A stretch of DNA of 64,000 nt from contig CM065177.1 in the NCBI GenBank assembly GCA_033026295.1, positions 3,465,400-3,529,399 on the forward strand, given 5' to 3'. The translations under genes and the position numbers were made by a program. Positions 54,701-60,700 of this stretch are shown piece after piece (position 1 is the first letter of the stretch; every line of letters begins with the position of its first letter). The DNA is from Channa striata. Its lineage: Eukaryota; Chordata; Actinopteri; Anabantiformes; Channidae. The notes beneath the pieces are model-generated. The model was not told where the DNA came from. It saw only the letters and a list, made by a program, of their open reading frames with translations, and did not search any database.

Positions 54701-57700
54701 TGAAGATGACAGAATGGAAGAATGGGACTGTCTGAATCCAGGTGGGAGAGATTCAGAGCTGGAAATGCTGCCTCACCAAGGATTGAATAATGACTGTGAT
54801 TTAGTAAAGGAGAAAAGTTTGTTTGCTTTTTACACTTGCAACATATATTCAGCAGTAGTATTAAAGTAACTGCATACATTACATTAGATTACAGGTATCC
54901 TAATTATGGCCTCTGTGTGTGCATGTGTTTAAACAAAATTAATTTGGTCTTTCAGACTGTAGCAGTAAAATGTATGAAGTCATCATACAGTGGTGTCTGC
55001 ATAAAAGCTCACATCAGGCTTCTTACTCTGGATTATTATGGATGCAGGGATACTACAATTTATTTTCAAGTCTCAGGGCTTTTACATAATGATGATAAGT
55101 GGACACAATCAATCCCTGCCCCACTATATTGTAAATTCATAAAGGAATAATCCATCCTTTTACTTCTGCGCCTATCAAAGCAGCCATAGGATGCTCACAG
55201 TTGTTATAGGACTGGCGAGATGTTCCAGCTGTGGCCTGTAGCATTAAACAAGATCCAAAACCTTCATTTCTAAAGCATGTGTCCCATAATGTAGCTCGAC
55301 TGACATTTGTTTGCTACAACCTCCTTTTTGTCAAACAGCCCCATCTTTAATATTTTATAAATACAATTTGTATTGTAGTCTTTGTATTAAAAGCATTTAG
55401 TCCAATTATAAGGCTGGCCTTTACAACTAATTGCAGTACTGTGAATAAAAATTGATATATATAAATATGATAATATGAATAAGAGGAAAAAACATGCTCT
55501 ACTAGTACGTACAGGCTGCAGTAATTGCTAATTGTTTGGTCAAGCACTCCTCTTCCCTCTGCTCATCCACAGTCACACAAAAAATCATTTTAGTACTTTT
55601 ACTAATAGTTTAATACATTTATTTAGTAGTTTTTTTTCCCTTTCAGCATTATTCTGCTTCCAAGTGAGAAAAAGAGGCATTGGCACTGAGCTCTTGCGGT
55701 CTCTCTGTGTCCACCTTCTTAAACCGCTCTCTGTCCATCTGAATGATTAAATGGTAAAAGCAGAAAACCTGCAAAGAAATGTCAATAATTCTGAGTTTAA
55801 AAACTGTGTTTTATTTACTCTTAGGAACTGACCGTGCAGAATACAAATGCAGGTTCAGGAGCTGATGATTTCGACCAACCATCAGATGTATATCATTTTA
55901 TATAGATATTGAAATAATATAATTATTATATAATAATGTTCATATAATAGGCCTTTACTAATTTTTTTACAATAAATAAACGTGACTTTTGTGCAGTTGC
56001 AAGCAAAGGGAAATAATCTTTTTCTATCTTATAAAATGGTAGCATCTGAATTTTAGCGAACAGAAATGAATTAAGAAAAACATCTCCACAGCCCTTAAAT
56101 GTGCCCTTGACTTTAAGCGTGGCACCACTCTGATTGAGGGTTTTGTCAACGGTATCGCTTGTGTCAAATCTTAGATACCCCTAGACTCGCTGACTGTAAT
56201 TAGTTCCAAGATTAATCCGCACAAGCATTGTCAAATGTGGCCTTCTCCCGCAGTGCTCGTGAAATAAAGGCCAGCATGGATAATCAAATAATAGGTGAAT
56301 ATTAATGAATTGACCCAATCACTTCGGTCCCCAGCTCCCTTATGCAATTATTTCCTATTGACATTAATTATTGCTAACAGATGACACTAATGACTTTGTG
56401 AGGAAGCTGGCTGTGGCAGCCTTGCAAACAATCAATGCTATTTTAAATGGGGTCACAACACTTTGCGCCCTTCAGTCACTCTTATTGGAAATGGCATCAG
56501 TGCAAACTGCATTTGCAGCATGCAGGTGACGGGTGCCAGCAGCTCTTAGTAAAGGACTTTGCTGTTCACATAGAATCCTTCATAGATACAGTCACAAGGA
56601 AATGCAGTGGCACTGTAATTCCCTGGTTTTCTGTGTAAATTTGTTATGAAATATGATCTGATCTTCACCAAAGTCACAAATCTTACTTACAAAGTGATGG
56701 TGAAAAAGTCATGGCATTCATCACATTTATCCATCCAACCATTATCCTTCACTAATCGAAAGTCAGGTCACGGTAGCAGCAGGTTTCGTGATTTCTAAGT
56801 CCTTCCCAGGGCAGGTGAGATACATTGACTCTCCAGCGTGTTCTGTATTTACCGCGGGGTCTCCTACCAGCTGGATGTGCCTGAAGACCTCCAATGGGAG
56901 GCTCCTGGAAGACATTCCTACAAGATTTCCAAACTACTTTAACTGGTTCTACTCAGCATAAAGAAGCAGCTGTCCCACTCTGAGCTTCCTCTGGGTGCCT
57001 GAACTCTTTAGGATTAGCCCGGCCACCTATGGAGAAAACTCACTCAGTGACTCCCCTACAGTCATCACCACATAGATGGACAGATTACAGCTTCACTACA
57101 GGAAACTGTGCAGCACAGTTTTTTTCTCCATCTGCACAGCTCCATGCTTCACCATGAGCACAAACTTAGTTTTTCATTCTTTTTTCAGAGCTCCTACAAT
57201 ATGTCAGTAGGCTCTGTATATGGTTTTTAGGCTGCTCTAGTTGTTTTTCCTTTTCATTTTCTACTTTATTGTGCTGGAGCCTGCAGATAGAGTCTGCAGT
57301 TATGTGTTTTATTTTTGGTTTAGTTTTTTATGTAAGGAAAGGAGAGCCTTAAAGGTGGGTTGTACTGTTTTTAAAGGGTACTGGAAGTGGCTTGTTTGAA
57401 AAAATACATTAGAGACATATCTGGAGCAGATTGGAGAACCACCGCTGGGACACTTCTGAGACATATCGAAGTGCTTCTAGAGGAGGAAGCATTGACTGCG
57501 GTTGAAGCTATCCACTTGGGCTATATGTCAGAGATGCTTCTTATGTTTTAGATCTTACATCTTAGATTTTATTTCAAAATCCTTTTATTTGTTTTTAAAT
57601 TTAAATCTCTCTGAGCTGTTATGTGTAGACTCCGCCTCGTGGTCGCGTAGGTCAGCTGAGCAGCTGCTTCTATATGTGCCGAAGACACAGCGGAAGCTCA

Positions 57701-60700
57701 GGGGAGAAAAGGCATTTGCTGTTGCAGGCCCTAATTTGTGGAATGTGCTGCCTCTGCAAGTTAGACAGGCCTCCTTACTTTTTAAATCAAAGCTTAAAAC
57801 TCATTTTTTCTCCCTTACTTTTGACCCAAAATGGGAATTCGGCTTTACTACTTCATTCCTTTTAGTTCTTTTATATTTTTAATTTTACTTATTGTGATTG
57901 TACTTTGTATTATGTTTTATTCTTTTATTTTAATTGTTAAGCAGTTCTTCTTGACTTCTTAATGGTCCTGGTGGTATTGTGAGGATACAGTGCGCTTCTC
58001 TGGTTTCTCTGGCACTGAGAGATAGATAAACAGGCTTTATAAAATAAATTGAAAGTCTGCACTGAAAAAATGTTTTGAGTCAGTAAAACACTGTCTAAAT
58101 ATTAGCACATAATTAGTTGGTATCCCTGCAAACACATTGTGTTTTCATTCTTCCATCTAACTAGTGGAGTGGAAAATATAACGGAAAGTGGCTGTTACTA
58201 ACCGGCACAGTGATTGTTAGAGATCTGTGTCACTGGAACAGAGGGCCATGAGGCATTCGAGTCCAAAGATAATTTGGAAAATATAGTGTCATCAATAAGG
58301 TGGATGGACAAACACTAAGTGCAAATGTGAGCACTCATACATTTTACTGCTTGCAAAACGTCCCTTGTTGTCAGTGCTACATATGTATTAGTATTCAAGT
58401 ATTAGTATTGTAGTGCTTTTGTAAATGTACATGCTGAAGGTAATGCCGCTGCACACTTTGCTTTAGGGCATATTTCTAAATTCAGTTTATTTATCACATA
58501 ATTGTTTTCCAGGAGGTCCAAAGGAACGGAAAAGCAGGTATTCCTGCAGGAAGGTGGCCCAGCCTCCTGAGTTTAACCTGCCCACGCAGTAGTGGTAGTG
58601 GCAGTGGCAGTGAACTGTCACTATCCAGTGTTTGCAGTGAGTACTCGAGTGGTTCCCATACTTGGGCTGAAGGACGTGGCTTCTCCAAGCAGGTCGGTTT
58701 CTTTTATTTTTCATTCAAGTTATTAGTAGGTTATCAAAGTAAACTGCTTGTTAGCATCTTCATGGAATTTGCGGTGAAATACGGTGATTCATCCCTAAAT
58801 ACAATTTCTGAAATATTTCTTCTAATGCACAGAGTGCCACAAGCCGGGACAAAAGGATGAGAACAGGTTCAGTATCCAGTAATCATTCAGCATCAATTGA
58901 ACAGACAGACCTAGGATGGAAGGAAGGCCATATTCTGAAAGGCCTGAAGCGTCTCCAAATGTGTGGCTCCAAAGAGAAATCCTCCGTTGCATCTGTACCA
59001 CACTGCAAAGACTGTATGACCTCAAATGAGGGCATATACTCGCTTGGTGTCAAGTGTGCCCTACAAGAGACTACAGCCAAGCAAGTAGCACCTGCAAGTA
59101 AATCATTCAAGGTTGAAACAAGGTTTTCAGCCCTAGACTCTGATGATGCTGATGATGATTCATCTAAGTTAGAAAATAGGGATTCTCATCTAATCCAACC
59201 AACAAAAGAACTTCTTTGCTTGGAGAAACTGAGGGATGATGATGGCAATTTTCAAGAAGACCCTGAAAAACTTACAGGGGATTGTGGGCTTTTCCCCTCA
59301 CCTGTAACTGACAACTTCTTATTTTTGGATAGCCCTGCAGTAAAAGCTGGTGTAAGCCCAACAGACAGCCTTACACATTCCGAGGACAAGAACAAAGACT
59401 CGCTGGAGAAACACAAAACATCAGGCATGAAGTTTAGTGACAGAAACAATAACCAAGAAAGGTCTGCTGACCGTAAATCCAGACTTGATCACATTAAAAG
59501 ACAACAGGGCAGACATGTTATTAAGCAACTGGAATCAGCGAAAGGTGATTTGAACTTGGCTATTCAACATACAGCAACAAGAGCTATTAGCTGCATGAAT
59601 GAAGCCAGACAGCGCAGCTCCTCAGTAGAGGTTGGTCACTGCAGAGACCAGGCGAGTCAAACTGGCGGTGAAAGTCAGGACTACACCATGTCAGATTCCC
59701 AAAAGAGGAAACCAAAACCACAGCCTTGTGACTCAGCAAGAAAGGCTTTTATTTTGCGGAGTAAGAGTGCAGATGCAGGACCAGAGCAAGTTAAACTTAC
59801 ACATTCTCCTCTCCACCAAAAACTTATTAAAGGTCACAAGTCCAAAGAACAAACACAAAATTCAGGGCACACTGGTCCTAGCAAAAGGACAAATCTCAGT
59901 AGAGCAAATGGTTCAAGCAAAGTAGAATTATCTAGAGCTGAGAAAGATGAAGATATGATGGTGTCAACAAGTTCGAAGTCCCTAGAAAGTGTTCAACAGC
60001 GCTCTCCTCTTGCTTCCCCTGTGAAACATTCAAAGACAATTAAGCTCCCCGGGGTCAATGAATGCTCAACGAGCCCAACAAAATCATCTTTGCAAATCAC
60101 AAGACCTCAATCAAGCAATGAGTCGGTGGAAGAGAGCATTTATGACAACCTACCCTGCTCTCCAAGAAAACAGCGACGTCAAGACCAGCACTGTAATGGT
60201 TCCAGTTCAGAAAATAGGTCCCCATCCCCACCGCTACCCCCTGGTCGAACAACTTCTCTTCATCTTAGACCTGATTCTGACTCTTTATCCAAAGCCCATA
60301 AATCTGCTGTTCAGCCTCAAAGCTCTACTACCAGTAAGACAATGTCGAACACCACCAAGCCACAGTCGAATCCGGATTTTTTCAGCTTTACAGTCTCACT
60401 CATCTAACACATGTAAAGACAATTCAAACACAGCGCCACAACTGAGCACTGAAGATAATCCACTGAAAGATATCCCTGCCAAAGTATACCACACCCACTC
60501 ATCTAAGATACCACCTGTTTCAGTCCAAGAATCACAAGCTTCAGAATCAGTTCAGCTAACAATGGACAGAACTGCCACATGCCGTGATGGAAATGGTACT
60601 CCCTCTGTACTCCCAAATAAGAGCATCTTACAAAGGTCCCAACAGAGTATTAGTGAGCCAAAACTTTCAGAAGTTTTGCCTCAAGCATATTCTAATGTTT

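Noticed and set aside
60377..60385. TTTTTTCAG read as a splice acceptor explaining the frame change
   Set aside because: Both frames read as family-like coding sequence right up to the junction and no matching donor was found close upstream, so an intron would remove good coding sequence.
60377..60386. Programmed ribosomal frameshift at the T run in nckap5
   Set aside because: The needed shift is +1, not the -1 of slippery heptamers, and no stimulatory structure is evident; NCKAP5 is not known to use one. A base error or lesion is simpler.
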